DNA of 64,000 bases. Origin: CAVWCQ01 sp963753545 (GTDB lineage: Bacteria; Chloroflexota; Anaerolineae; Aggregatilineales; Aggregatilineaceae). A model generated the notes under the pieces. The model worked only from the letters and a program-made list of their open reading frames with translations. It had not been told where the DNA came from and did not search any database. This document shows, one piece after another, positions 9,233 to 18,894 of the stretch; the first letter of the stretch is position 1, and each line of letters begins with the position of its first letter. Location: NCBI GenBank assembly GCA_963753545.1, contig CAVWCQ010000008.1:3410001-3474000 (forward strand), read 5' to 3'. The position numbers and the translations under genes were made by a program.

Positions 9233-10198
9233 ATGCTGGTTGTTGGCGTTGATATTGGAGGAAGCAGTATTGTAGCGGCAGTTATCGACAGTGAACGGGT
9301 AGATGTGTTGAGCCGTGACACGATCCTGACCCAGCCCAAACGCGGGCCACAAGATGGATTTGACAGGTTGGGAAAGCTGATCGAAAAGGTCATCAGCGAT
9401 GCGCATGTAAGTCTCAGCCAGATTTACGGGATCGGCGTGGGATGCACCGGGCCGATCGATTCCATTACGGGGACCATTCACAACCCGTACACGCTGCCAA
9501 CCTGGGAGGGATCGTCGCCTGTCAAATATCTTCAGAATCGATTTAAGCTACCTGTCGTTCTGCTGAACGATGCGGCTGTTGCTGCTCTGGGAGAATATTG
9601 GGCCGGGGCAGGACGGGGCAGCCAACATATGATCTATATCACGGTTGGAACAGGTATTGGCTCGGGGTTAATACTGGACGGACGATTGTACCGAGGCGGA
9701 GGTCTGCTCGCGGGCGAAGTTGGACACCAGGCGCTTGATATCAACGGCCCGGCTTGCTACTGCGGAGCACGCGGCTGCCTGGAGATGCTAGCAGCGGCCC
9801 CAGCAATTGCGCGTTTTGCCGCTCAACGAGCCACACCGGACGGCATTTTGTTCAAGCTTGCCGGATCGGACCCGGCGCGGATCACGGCTAAGCTCGTCTA
9901 TGCGGCGGCACGACAAGGCGATGCCGTGGCCCTGGAAGTCATGCAGCAGACGGGTTTCTACCTGGGCGTGGGGATCGCGAATCTGCTCAACATCTTAACG
10001 CCGGAGATCGTGATCCTTGGCGGCGGCGTGATGCAAGGCTGGGATTTGATTACGCCAACGTTGTTTGAAACCGTCCAACAGCGCGGCTCAATGGTCGCGC
10101 TCAGCCCAGCCCGGATTGTTCCGGCCAGTTTAAAACTAAATGCGGGTGTGATGGGCGCGGCGCGAGGACTGATCAATTCATTGGCGGGAAAGCTCTAA
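9233..10198 (+). CDS. ROK-family sugar kinase (glucokinase-like)
   Basis: This 321-residue kinase starts at ATG 9233 (RBS GAGGAA), with the phosphate loop DIGGSS and a second ATP/sugar block VGTGIGSGL. LNDAAVAALGEYWAGAGRG contains the catalytic Asp in LND. The ROK zinc site is His in GHQAL followed by CYCGARGCLEM. These motifs place it with glucokinases and other hexokinases that phosphorylate imported sugar at the expense of ATP. It lacks the N-terminal helix-turn-helix of ROK repressors, so it is an enzyme. It sits directly upstream of sugar importer 1, which fits a role in trapping the imported sugar. Confidence 0.88.
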   Translation: MLVVGVDIGGSSIVAAVIDSERVDVLSRDTILTQPKRGPQDGFDRLGKLIEKVISDAHVSLSQIYGIGVGCTGPIDSITGTIHNPYTLPTWEGSSPVKYLQNRFKLPVVLLNDAAVAALGEYWAGAGRGSQHMIYITVGTGIGSGLILDGRLYRGGGLLAGEVGHQALDINGPACYCGARGCLEMLAAAPAIARFAAQRATPDGILFKLAGSDPARITAKLVYAAARQGDAVALEVMQQTGFYLGVGIANLLNILTPEIVILGGGVMQGWDLITPTLFETVQQRGSMVALSPARIVPASLKLNAGVMGAARGLINSLAGKL

Positions 10199-10223
10199 GA
10201 GCGTTAAGAATGAGGGACAGCGT

Positions 10224-10252
10224 TTGCATGTCTTCCCTGCTTATGCTATTCT
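10224..10252 (+). promoter_or_regulatory. Candidate sigma-70 promoter of sugar importer 1
   Basis: TTGCAT (10224-10229) and TATTCT (10247-10252) are spaced by 17 bases, about 108 bases before the binding-protein start codon. Confidence 0.4.
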
Positions 10253-10360
10253 TTTCCTACTTTGCCGCTTTCTTCACACGACGAAAAAGGGAGATGTAAA
10301 CGCTCTTTTTCGAAACCAGACGAGCATTGCCATCTGAAAATTGTTTAACGGAGGAAACAA

Positions 10361-11671
10361 ATGTTGAACAAACGTAAAACAGCTTTGTTGTTCGTTGTTC
10401 TACTCTCGCTGCTGATTGCCATTCCGGCTCATGCGCAAGATGGTGGAAATCCGGTCATCAAACCCGCTGCCTGCGAAAATCCGGGCAAGCTGACCATGTG
10501 GGTATGGGACGAAAACTGGAAAACCATCATTGATTCCTCGATTGAAGCCTGGATTGCCGATTATTGCCCCGGCGCGGAAGTTGACGTTCAGGTTCAGCCC
10601 TGGGCCCAGTATTGGGATGTGCTGAAAACCAACGCGACAGGCGGCGATCTGCCCGACATCTTCAATATGTCGCAGGACCGTTTCTTCTTCTATGCGTCGA
10701 ATGATGCCCTCCTGGATCTCCAGCCCTACTGGGATCAATACGGTGTTGATACCACCGTTTGGGGCAGCGGCATGGTTGATCCATACCGCTGGGGCGACAA
10801 CAGCGATCTGTTTGCAGCCCCGGTCAACTGGGACACCATCGCTGTCTATTACAATAAGGACATGTTCGATGCGGCAGGGCTGGCCTATCCAACCGCTGAT
10901 TGGACGTGGGACGATTTCGCCGCCGATGCCGCCGCGCTGACCAATGCCGACCAGGATGTCTACGGCGCGGTTGCTTACGTTGAATTCCAGGCCGGTTATC
11001 CGAACTGGATCGCCTCAACGGGTGAAACGCCCATCGTTGATGCTAAGCGCACAGCCTGCCTGCTCACTGAGCCGGGCAATATGGAAGCGCTTAACTTCCT
11101 GAAGGGCCTGTACGACGACGGTTATATGCCCAGCATCTCGACCCTCGGCGGAACGTCGGCTGATGACGCCTTCAATTTCTTTGCGTCTGGCAAAGCGGCG
11201 ATGGTCACGGGCGGGTCGTGGAAACTGACAGACGCTTTCACGAATATTCCGTTCAACTGGGACGTCGTGCAACTGCCGAAGAATCCCACCTCTGGTCGCA
11301 GCCGCTCGATCCTGCACTCGGTGGGCTATGTCGCCTCGGCCCGCACGGAGCATCCTGATCTCGTGGCAAACCTGATCCTGTACCTGGCGAGCGATGAAGG
11401 CCAGACCTTCTTTGCGCAGGGTGGCAATGTGGCCCCGGCCAGCCCCTCGCCCGAAGTCCAGCAGCTCTGGCTCAACTCGTTCGGTGATACCAACGTGAAC
11501 GTGCAGACGTTTGTTGACGCGACCAAAGACTCGCAGGGTGTGACCGTCTTTGACGAAATCTGGGACGCCATCAACAGCGAGATCGTGGTCAGCATCTTTG
11601 ATCTTGATGTTCCTGTTGAAGATGCTGTCGCGACGGCGTGTGAAGCAATCGATCCATACCTCAACCAGTAA
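10361..11671 (+). CDS. Extracellular sugar-binding protein, ABC importer 1
   Basis: The 436-residue protein begins with a signal peptide whose cleavage is likely after AHA (about residue 25) and belongs to the family 1 solute-binding proteins. The order of blocks is typical: KLTMWVW at the first strand, GGDLPDIFNMSQDRF, APVNWDTIAVYYNKDMF for the hinge and cleft, and GSWKLTDAF and VAPASPSPE near the end. There is no lipobox, which leaves open how it is retained at the surface. GGAGGAAA lies seven bases before ATG. A strong hairpin separates it from the two permease genes, a layout that usually raises binding-protein output over permeases. The sugar is not predictable. The neighbouring glycosidase and ROK kinase point to an oligosaccharide of glucose or a related hexose. 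Confidence 0.9.
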   Translation: MLNKRKTALLFVVLLSLLIAIPAHAQDGGNPVIKPAACENPGKLTMWVWDENWKTIIDSSIEAWIADYCPGAEVDVQVQPWAQYWDVLKTNATGGDLPDIFNMSQDRFFFYASNDALLDLQPYWDQYGVDTTVWGSGMVDPYRWGDNSDLFAAPVNWDTIAVYYNKDMFDAAGLAYPTADWTWDDFAADAAALTNADQDVYGAVAYVEFQAGYPNWIASTGETPIVDAKRTACLLTEPGNMEALNFLKGLYDDGYMPSISTLGGTSADDAFNFFASGKAAMVTGGSWKLTDAFTNIPFNWDVVQLPKNPTSGRSRSILHSVGYVASARTEHPDLVANLILYLASDEGQTFFAQGGNVAPASPSPEVQQLWLNSFGDTNVNVQTFVDATKDSQGVTVFDEIWDAINSEIVVSIFDLDVPVEDAVATACEAIDPYLNQ

Positions 11672-11679
11672 AGTCTGTC

Positions 11680-11714
11680 AGAGGGGAGCAGAAATTCTGC
11701 TCCCCTCTTTATTT
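11680..11714 (+). terminator. Hairpin between binding protein and permease, importer 1
   Basis: A 14-base arm at 11680-11693 pairs with 11695-11708 and is followed by TTTATTT. Because the permeases lack an obvious promoter of their own, it may act as a partial terminator or 3' stabiliser. Confidence 0.75.
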
Positions 11715-11746
11715 GGCCTCTTATTTTTTCAAAGACGTGAAGAGCT

Positions 11747-12667
11747 TTGATCAAACTGCTTGGACCCACCCCACTCAGCCGCCGCAAAGCGTTATGGGGC
11801 ATGGCGCTGGTTGCCCCTAACGTTTTGGGGCTGTTCTTCTTTTTTGGTGTTCCAGTCCTGATGGCTTTTTGGACATCACTCCAGGAATGGAATGGACTGA
11901 AACCCGCGAAATTTATTGGCACCGAGAACTTCCAGCGCCTGCTGGAAGATGATAAGTTTACGCAAGCCCTGACGAATACACTTAAGCTCATCGGATTGAC
12001 CGTTCCCATCGAAATCGTCCTGGCGCTCACCGTCGCCATGCTGCTCAACCAACCGCTGCGTGGGCGCAGCATTCTGCGAACGATCTATTTTATACCTGTC
12101 GTTACATCAACGGTTGCTGCTTCGGTCGTCTGGACCAGCATTTTTCAGCCGCGCTATGGCATTATGAGCACGCTGATGGAACCGTTTGGGTTGGCCGAGA
12201 CAAAGTGGTTGGTAGACCCCGGACTGGTACTGATCCCGGTTGCCGTTGTGACTGTCTGGCAGCGGATCGGTTTTGACATGGTCATTTTCCTGGCAGGGCT
12301 GCAAGCGATCCCTGATGTTATTTACGAAGCGGCATTGATTGACGGGGCAAATCGTTTGCAGCGCTTCCGCTATATCACCCTGCCGATGCTCTCCCCAACC
12401 ACCTTCCTGATCACGATCCTGGCATTTATCAACGCCTTCCAGATTTTCGATCAGGTGTACATCATCACCCTGCGCACGGTCCCTGGCGGGGTAGCTGGCA
12501 GCGCCACTACGCTAACCTATTATCTGTACAGGACTGCATTTACGCGCTCAGAGTTTGGATATGCCTCGGCGATAGCGCTGGTGCTGTTTACGACCATTCT
12601 GGGAGTAACTATCTTCCAACTGCTCATCCAGCGATATTGGGTTTACTACGAATCGAAGACGGCCTAG
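11747..12667 (+). CDS. Sugar ABC importer 1, permease (MalF-like)
   Basis: This 306-residue permease has six predicted membrane helices and the cytoplasmic EAA loop EAALIDGANRLQRFRYITLP, the contact site for the ATPase subunit. It starts at TTG 11747, since no ATG lies near the expected N-terminus, with a purine-rich GTGAAGAG just upstream. It pairs with the next gene to form the membrane channel. No ATP-binding gene is in this operon. Confidence 0.88.
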   Translation: MIKLLGPTPLSRRKALWGMALVAPNVLGLFFFFGVPVLMAFWTSLQEWNGLKPAKFIGTENFQRLLEDDKFTQALTNTLKLIGLTVPIEIVLALTVAMLLNQPLRGRSILRTIYFIPVVTSTVAASVVWTSIFQPRYGIMSTLMEPFGLAETKWLVDPGLVLIPVAVVTVWQRIGFDMVIFLAGLQAIPDVIYEAALIDGANRLQRFRYITLPMLSPTTFLITILAFINAFQIFDQVYIITLRTVPGGVAGSATTLTYYLYRTAFTRSEFGYASAIALVLFTTILGVTIFQLLIQRYWVYYESKTA

Positions 12668-12674
12668 TAGGATT

Positions 12675-13535
12675 ATGGCAAAAAGAAGCGATCTTCCAAC
12701 TCACCGCCGGGTTTCTTTACCGGTCCAATTGTTTTCTTATACCGTGCTGATTGCCGGGGCAATTGTGATGCTGATGCCCTTCATCTGGATGGCATCAACG
12801 GCCTGCAAGCCTCCCATCGAACTGAGTAAAATTCCTGTGCACTGGCTGCCTAAACATCCAGTCTGCCGCGAAAACTTCAATTCTCTCTATGACACATCCA
12901 AGAACTTTAACCGCTACCTGCTCAATTCGGCGCTGGTCACTCTCGGGCGAACATTGGGCCAACTGGTCACTTGTTCGCTGGCGGCGTATGGTTTCGCGCG
13001 GTATTCGTTTCCCGGCAAAAACATCATTTTCGCCCTGTGTTTGGCCCTGCTCATGATCCCCTTTCAGGCGATTCTGATCCCGGAGTTCCGGCTGATCCGC
13101 GAGTTGGGTTGGTTCAACAGCTTTTATGCCCTGATTATTCCCGGCGTGTTCAGCGCTTTTGCTTTATTTTTGCTGCGGCAAGCCTTTTTACAAATCCCGC
13201 TGGAAATTGAAGAGGCAGCAGTCATCGACGGGGCAAACCCCCTCCAGGTGCTCTGGCACGTCACATTGCCCCTGTCAATCCCATCGCTGGCAGCCTTTGC
13301 CGTGATTACGATGCAAGCAGCCTGGAATGACTTTTTATATCCACTGGTTGTGTCCAGCACGCCCAAGACGCGGGTTGTTACCATTGGTATCGCACTGCTT
13401 CAAGGTGAACGCCGCACACCCTGGAACTTGCTCATGATGGGGTCCTTGCTGGCAACGCTGCCCATCCTGATTTTGTTCATCCTGCTTCAGCGTTACTTTA
13501 TTGCCGGGATTTCATCCGGCGGAGTTAAACGTTAG
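12675..13535 (+). CDS. Sugar ABC importer 1, permease (MalG-like)
   Basis: The 286-residue protein is the second permease. It has six helices, the EAA loop EEAAVIDGANPLQVLWHVTLP, and the MalG-type C-terminus ending in FIAGISSGGVKR. The start lies seven bases after the stop of the first permease gene. CRENFNSLYDTSKNFNRYLLNS is the usual periplasmic-facing segment of the family; here it lies on the outer face. Confidence 0.88.
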   Translation: MAKRSDLPTHRRVSLPVQLFSYTVLIAGAIVMLMPFIWMASTACKPPIELSKIPVHWLPKHPVCRENFNSLYDTSKNFNRYLLNSALVTLGRTLGQLVTCSLAAYGFARYSFPGKNIIFALCLALLMIPFQAILIPEFRLIRELGWFNSFYALIIPGVFSAFALFLLRQAFLQIPLEIEEAAVIDGANPLQVLWHVTLPLSIPSLAAFAVITMQAAWNDFLYPLVVSSTPKTRVVTIGIALLQGERRTPWNLLMMGSLLATLPILILFILLQRYFIAGISSGGVKR

Positions 13536-13580
13536 TTCTATAATCTTTATTACTGCAAATCTCCAAGAGGGTTTTGTGCC

Positions 13581-14915
13581 ATGAAATCGGAAGAGCCTCT
13601 TATCCAATTGACGAAACAACAAGCCATTGATGTGCTGCTCAACTGTGCGACACCCAATGGGTTTCGAGCCTCGGCTCTGGCTGCCGGGTATCCACAGGTT
13701 TGGGCGCGGGACAGCATCATCACGTTCCTGGGGGCTTCGGTAACGGGTAACGAGAAGTTACTGGCTGCGGGAAAAGCTTCGCTCGTCACGATGGGCCGCT
13801 TCCAATCACGGCGCGGCCTGATTCAACTCAATGTGAACCCCGATACAGGCTATGTGAGTACCGAAAACGCGGGCGCAGTGGATGCAAATCTGTGGTATAT
13901 CCTCGGCCATTTCCTGCATTATCAGATCACGCATGATGCAGACTTTTTACGGGAACATTGGGCCGGGATCGAACGCGCGCTGGCATGGCTGGAATTCCAG
14001 GACATGAACGAATGCGGTCTCCTGGAAGTGCCAGAAGCGGGAGACTGGATGGACCTGCTCGCCGTCCGTTATAACGTCCTGTACGATAATGTTCTCTACT
14101 ACGCCGCGCTGCTGGCCTACGCTGAACTGTGCAGCGAGTTAAGCAACCTTCCGGGTCACGATCCCTATATCGGCGCGGCGGACGTTCACGAACGGATCAA
14201 CCTGCTCATGTGGATTGATCGCTGCTGGGTGGCGCAGCACTTCGCGGAGCACCTGGAAAAGTTGAAGAACATCCGCCTGGAATGGTTCATGCTCTACCAC
14301 AATATCGGCACTATCTCCAGCCGCCCCTACTATCTGCCCTGGGTCGCTTTCCGCGAATATGGCGATTGGTGCGACAGCCTGGGCAATCTGCTCGCGATTC
14401 TGGTTGGCATCGCGGATGGGCACAGGCGGGAACATATCCTTCACTATATGGAACAAGTGGGGATGGCTGAACCATACCCCACCAAAGCGATTTATCCGCC
14501 CATTTACCCGAATGAGCGCGAATGGCGCGAATATTACCGCAGCCGTAATTTGAACCTGCCGCACCAGTATCACAATGGCGGAATCTGGCCGATGATCGGC
14601 GGCTTCCATGTCGCGGCGCTGGTCGCACACGGATGGAAAGAACGCGCAGAAGCGATGCTGGTCTCGCTGGCAAAAGCGAACTCGCTGGCAACGGATACAC
14701 ACTGCTGCTTTAACGAGTGGCTGCACGGTCAGACCGGGCACCCTATGGGCTTTGATGAACAGGCATGGTCTGCGGCTATGTTTCTCTATGCCGAGCACGC
14801 CGTTCGCACTGGCGAACTGCCTTTATTTGGCGCATTGCTTGCCGCGAAGCCCGATCAAGCCGTTTCTGGCGAAGTGAATGAAACGATTATCCGGTCCGGT
14901 GGCGGACCCATTTAG
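13581..14915 (+). CDS. (alpha/alpha)6-barrel glycoside hydrolase (debranching-enzyme/GH63/GH100-like)
   Basis: The 444-residue protein has no signal peptide and acts inside the cell. YPQVWARDSI, ENAGAVDANLWYILG, EAGDWMDLL, HNGGIWPMIGG and MGFDEQAWSAAM are blocks shared by the six-hairpin glycosidases of the amylo-1,6-glucosidase, GH63 and GH100 (neutral invertase) groups. The Asp in WARDS or AGDWMD is a plausible catalytic acid. The exact family and substrate cannot be fixed by eye. Position as last gene of importer 1 suggests it cleaves the imported oligosaccharide, after which the ROK kinase could phosphorylate the product. Confidence 0.75.
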   Translation: MKSEEPLIQLTKQQAIDVLLNCATPNGFRASALAAGYPQVWARDSIITFLGASVTGNEKLLAAGKASLVTMGRFQSRRGLIQLNVNPDTGYVSTENAGAVDANLWYILGHFLHYQITHDADFLREHWAGIERALAWLEFQDMNECGLLEVPEAGDWMDLLAVRYNVLYDNVLYYAALLAYAELCSELSNLPGHDPYIGAADVHERINLLMWIDRCWVAQHFAEHLEKLKNIRLEWFMLYHNIGTISSRPYYLPWVAFREYGDWCDSLGNLLAILVGIADGHRREHILHYMEQVGMAEPYPTKAIYPPIYPNEREWREYYRSRNLNLPHQYHNGGIWPMIGGFHVAALVAHGWKERAEAMLVSLAKANSLATDTHCCFNEWLHGQTGHPMGFDEQAWSAAMFLYAEHAVRTGELPLFGALLAAKPDQAVSGEVNETIIRSGGGPI

Positions 14916-14930
14916 CACGGCAACACAGCT

Positions 14931-14974
14931 CACAAAGAAGGGCGAACCTGTTATGAGGTCCGCCCTTCTTTGTG
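14931..14974. terminator. Bidirectional terminator between convergent genes
   Basis: CACAAAGAAGGGCG (14931-14944) pairs perfectly with CGCCCTTCTTTGTG (14961-14974). It lies between the ends of the glycosidase gene (plus) and the ABC exporter gene (minus). Confidence 0.7.
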
Positions 14975-14993
14975 CTTGGGACAAAGGCGCTAC

Positions 14994-16949
14994 TTAATCA
15001 GCGCCACCTTCTGCTGGAATTATTTCCTTTGAACCCTTCCCGTTCGATGATGGTTCAGGAACATCGCGGCGGAACTGGCTCATATACAGGTCGTGATAGA
15101 AGCCCTTCCGTTCCAACAGTTCTGTGTGCTTGCCGTGCTCGACAATCTCGCCGTTGTGAATCACAAACACCTGATCCGCGTTGCGAATGGTGCTGAGACG
15201 GTGGGCGATCACAAAACTGGTGCGGCCCTTTAGCAATTCTTCCAGCGCCTTTTGGATCAGCCGTTCAGTGCGCGTATCGACGCTGCTGGTTGCTTCATCC
15301 AGGATCAACAGGCGAGGATTCGCAAGTGCGGCGCGGGCAATAGCGAGTAACTGCCGCTGCCCCTGGCTGAGACCGCTGCCGCGTTCGCCCAGGACCGTAT
15401 TGTAACCCTCCGGCAGGCTCTGGATGAAGTCATGAGCACGAGCCAATTTCGCCGCCTCGATCACTTCTTCATCCGTCGCTTCAAGCCGTCCATAGCGGAT
15501 GTTGTTCATCACGGTATCACTGAACAGGAAGGTATCTTGCAGAACCAACCCAATCTGGCTGCGGAGGCTGGCCTGTTTCACGTCGCGCACATCGTATCCA
15601 TCGATCACAACCGCCCCACCGGTGACATCCCAGAAGCGGGGGAGCAGGTTGATGATCGAGGTCTTACCCGCGCCTGTCGGACCAACCAGAGCAATCGTCT
15701 GCCCCGGCTGCGCTTCCAGGTTTACACCGCGCAGAACGGGTTCATCTTCCTTATAGTGCATTGACACGTTGCGCAGTTCAACATGCCCCTGAATGGTGGG
15801 CATCTCAATCGCGTCCGGCTTATCCTGCACGTCCGGAACTTCATCGAGAAAATCGAAGATGCGTTCCGCGCCCGCGATAGCGTTTTGAATATTCGTCCAC
15901 AGCGTCGCGATCATCTGGATCGGGAAATTGAACTGCTGGACATAGGACACAAAGGTGATGACCAGTCCCAGCGAGAGAATCGTCCCAAACAGATCCTGCC
16001 CGCGCAGCATCAGGATACCGCCAACGCCAGCCACAATCACGATAGAAATATAGCCCAGCGCTTCGAGAGCAGGAGCCAGAGCACTCGTAAATGCGACTGC
16101 GCGTACGTTGGCATCCCGGTTAGCAGCATTCGACTCGCGGAAGCGGGCGATATTTTCATCTTCACGGGTGAAGGCCTGTGCTTCGCGCACCCCGGCGATA
16201 TTTTCCTCCAGGTTGGCATTCACATCCCCGATTTCTTTACGCGCCCGGCGGTATGCTTTGCGCGCCTGTTCGGAGAACCAGAAGGTGGCAACGATCATGA
16301 TAGGAACGGTCACCATGCTGATCAAAGCAAAAGGAACGCTGCGGCTCAACATGGCATAGACCAGCCAGGCCAGCATCATCACGCCGCGCACCACCTGGAT
16401 CAGGGCGAAACTGACCGCTTGCTGCAAAGTATCCATGTCGTTTGTCAGGCGGCTCATCACATCGCCCGCCTCATTTTTGGTGTAAAACCCTAACGAGAGG
16501 CGGTGGACATGCCTGAAGATTTCCATACGCAAGTCGCGCAGCACATTCAGTCCGGCCCGGCGCATGGTATAAAAGCCAAGCCCGGTTGCCACAGCGCTGC
16601 TGATAAACAGCCCCAGCAGCAGCAGAATGATGCCGCGAATCCCGGCAATAGTTTTGGAATGCGAGAGATTCGTATCATTGGTATACCAGCAGTTGCTTTC
16701 GCTACCCTGAGTCAGACGCGATCCGCCATAGTCGCGCTGAAGGTAGGGCTGTACATAGCAGTCTACGGATTGGCCGATGAGATCGGGAATTTTGACCTGT
16801 GCCCAGGTGCTGAATCCAACAAACAACAGCACCAACACCAGAAGAATCCGGTAGCCGCCGAACCACTTCCATAAGCGGTATAGTGTAGACCGGACACTTT
16901 TTGCCTTACGGGCTTCTCCCTCAAGCAGGTGGCGCGGATCTCGCATCAT
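14994..16949 (-). CDS. Heterodimeric ABC exporter, second subunit
   Basis: This 651-residue protein has an N-terminal six-helix exporter domain with an unusually long outer loop between helices 1 and 2, which contains two Cys residues. The C-terminal ATPase domain has Walker A GPTGAGKTS, signature LSQGQ in place of LSGGQ, and Walker B LLILDEATSSVD. The start ATG overlaps the stop of the upstream subunit by four bases (ATGA), so the two are translationally coupled. The neighbouring MarR gene suggests export of a toxic compound or drug. The Gln in LSQGQ is a common variant in heterodimeric exporters. Confidence 0.88.
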   Translation of the reverse strand: MMRDPRHLLEGEARKAKSVRSTLYRLWKWFGGYRILLVLVLLFVGFSTWAQVKIPDLIGQSVDCYVQPYLQRDYGGSRLTQGSESNCWYTNDTNLSHSKTIAGIRGIILLLLGLFISSAVATGLGFYTMRRAGLNVLRDLRMEIFRHVHRLSLGFYTKNEAGDVMSRLTNDMDTLQQAVSFALIQVVRGVMMLAWLVYAMLSRSVPFALISMVTVPIMIVATFWFSEQARKAYRRARKEIGDVNANLEENIAGVREAQAFTREDENIARFRESNAANRDANVRAVAFTSALAPALEALGYISIVIVAGVGGILMLRGQDLFGTILSLGLVITFVSYVQQFNFPIQMIATLWTNIQNAIAGAERIFDFLDEVPDVQDKPDAIEMPTIQGHVELRNVSMHYKEDEPVLRGVNLEAQPGQTIALVGPTGAGKTSIINLLPRFWDVTGGAVVIDGYDVRDVKQASLRSQIGLVLQDTFLFSDTVMNNIRYGRLEATDEEVIEAAKLARAHDFIQSLPEGYNTVLGERGSGLSQGQRQLLAIARAALANPRLLILDEATSSVDTRTERLIQKALEELLKGRTSFVIAHRLSTIRNADQVFVIHNGEIVEHGKHTELLERKGFYHDLYMSQFRRDVPEPSSNGKGSKEIIPAEGGAD

Positions 16950-18865
16950 GGACGCACCTCCTCAATGACTTCATCCAACTGCACGTCCTCTACCAATTGA
17001 GAATTGTAGATTTCAACATAGATCGGGCTTGCTTCCATCAATTCCTCGTGTGTGCCGCGTGCCACGATGCGGCCCTTTTCAAGCACCAGGATCAGATCGG
17101 CATTCAAAACCGTACTGATACGCTGGGCGATCACAAAGCTGGTCCGGCCTTCCATCAACTTGTCCAGCGCCTGCTGAATCTGGTATTCCGTTGCCAGGTC
17201 AACGCTGCTGGTCGAGTCGTCCAGGATCAAGATTTTCGGGTCGAGCAGCAGAGCGCGGGCAATAGCGACGCGCTGCTTCTGCCCACCACTCAAGGTTGTG
17301 CCGCGCTCCCCCACTGGCGTATCGTAGCCGTTGGGGATACTCATGATAAAATCGTGAGCGGCGGCGGCTTTGGCAGCGGCAATCACTTCGTCCATTGTCG
17401 CATCCGGGCGGCCAAAAGCGATATTGTCACGGATCGTGCCGGTGAACAGTGTCGTTTCTTGCAGCACAATACCGATCTGCGACCGCAGGCTGGCTAATGT
17501 AACATCCCGCACATCCTGGTCATCGATCAACACTGCGCCTTCTGAGGCATCGTAGAAACGTGGCAGCAGGTTGATGATAGTGGTTTTGCCACTGCCAGTA
17601 GCGCCAAGCAGGGCAATCGTCTGGCCCGGCTGCGCCTCGAACGTCACATCCTTCAACACATAGTCACCGCTCTTGAAATAACGGAACGACACATTATTGA
17701 ATTTGACACTGCCCTGGACCGCTTTTAATTCAGGAGCGTTCGGCTTATTCTCGACATCATTTTTCGCGTCCAGAATTTCAAAAACGCGCGTCGCTGAGGC
17801 AGATGCCTGAGACATAAGCGAGATGATCATGCCAAATTGGCCGAGCGGCATGAACACATAGGCGAGGTAAAGGCTGAACTCCTGCCATTCACCCAGAGTG
17901 AGCGAGCCATTCAACATCTGGAAGCTGCCAGCATAGAGCACAGCGGCCTGCCCCAGGTTCGCGACCAGAAACATCAGGGGGAAAATAAAGGAAAAGACGG
18001 TGCTGACTTTCAGGTTCCAGGCCAGAACATCATCATTCGCCGCTTTAAAACGCTTCTGTTCCTGAGGTTCGCGCACAAACGCTTTCACTACACGAATGCC
18101 CGCGAGATTCTCCTGCAAGATGGTGTTCAGATGCGACAGTTTCTTTTGCAGGTTCATAAACAGTCCTTGCGAAAGCGCACCAAACACCGCAAACAGGATA
18201 ACGGACAGTGGCAGCACGGGCAATGCCACCAGAGTCAGTTTGAAATTGGATGTAAACAGTATAATCAGCGTGCCGACAAGCTGAACTACTGCTTGCAGGG
18301 CAAAAATTAGTCCCTGACCGATGAACAACCGCACCTTTTCCACATCATCGGTAGCGCGGATCATCAACTGCCCCGTCTGGTTGCGATCATGATAGCTGAA
18401 CGAGAGGCGCTGGATTTTGGCGAACAATTCGTTACGGAAGTCAAAGGCGATACTCTGTGACAGCTTTTCGCCCATGTAACTCTGGATAAACGAAAACAAT
18501 CCGCGCGAAACGGCAAAAACAACGATAGCGATCGACGCAGCAATAATCGCCTTTTCCGCGCCGTTAGCATCAGAGTGAAGTTGGGCAAGCGTTGTACCCT
18601 GTTGGGTTATGACCTGATTTTGGACCTGGAGTGGTAATCCCAACACTTTGTGGGCTATCGTGCCGCTGGTCACATGATCGATGATATTGCGCAGCAGCCA
18701 GGGAACCATCAACTGCGCCCCCGTGGCAACAAACAAAGCCGTATACGCATAAACAGCGGCGCGGGGATAGTGCTTGATGTATTCAAGTGCCCGCCCAAGG
18801 TCGCTGAATCCCTGGCGGCTGATTTTGTCACGGCCTGGCCTACCACGTCCATTTTGTGGTTGCAA
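16946..18865 (-). CDS. Heterodimeric ABC exporter, first subunit
   Basis: The 639-residue protein has six membrane helices, then an ATPase domain with Walker A GATGSGKTT, signature LSGGQ and Walker B ILILDDSTSSVD. The residue after the Walker B Asp is Asp rather than the catalytic Glu (DDST instead of DEAT), which marks a degenerate site typical of one half of heterodimeric exporters. The partner with the intact Glu is the next gene. The gene begins about 30 bases after the corrected stop of the MarR gene, giving a marR-ABC-ABC operon. A helical segment with QVQNQVITQQG lies between helices 1 and 2. Confidence 0.88.
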   Translation of the reverse strand: MQPQNGRGRPGRDKISRQGFSDLGRALEYIKHYPRAAVYAYTALFVATGAQLMVPWLLRNIIDHVTSGTIAHKVLGLPLQVQNQVITQQGTTLAQLHSDANGAEKAIIAASIAIVVFAVSRGLFSFIQSYMGEKLSQSIAFDFRNELFAKIQRLSFSYHDRNQTGQLMIRATDDVEKVRLFIGQGLIFALQAVVQLVGTLIILFTSNFKLTLVALPVLPLSVILFAVFGALSQGLFMNLQKKLSHLNTILQENLAGIRVVKAFVREPQEQKRFKAANDDVLAWNLKVSTVFSFIFPLMFLVANLGQAAVLYAGSFQMLNGSLTLGEWQEFSLYLAYVFMPLGQFGMIISLMSQASASATRVFEILDAKNDVENKPNAPELKAVQGSVKFNNVSFRYFKSGDYVLKDVTFEAQPGQTIALLGATGSGKTTIINLLPRFYDASEGAVLIDDQDVRDVTLASLRSQIGIVLQETTLFTGTIRDNIAFGRPDATMDEVIAAAKAAAAHDFIMSIPNGYDTPVGERGTTLSGGQKQRVAIARALLLDPKILILDDSTSSVDLATEYQIQQALDKLMEGRTSFVIAQRISTVLNADLILVLEKGRIVARGTHEELMEASPIYVEIYNSQLVEDVQLDEVIEEVRP

Positions 18866-18894
18866 TGGTGTCTCCTTTTCTCCAACTAATAGAA

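Noticed and set aside
15783..16493. Long plus-strand open frame of 236 codons
   Set aside because: It lies wholly antisense to a well-supported ABC exporter gene and its translation is low-complexity, rich in His, Arg and Gln, without family features.
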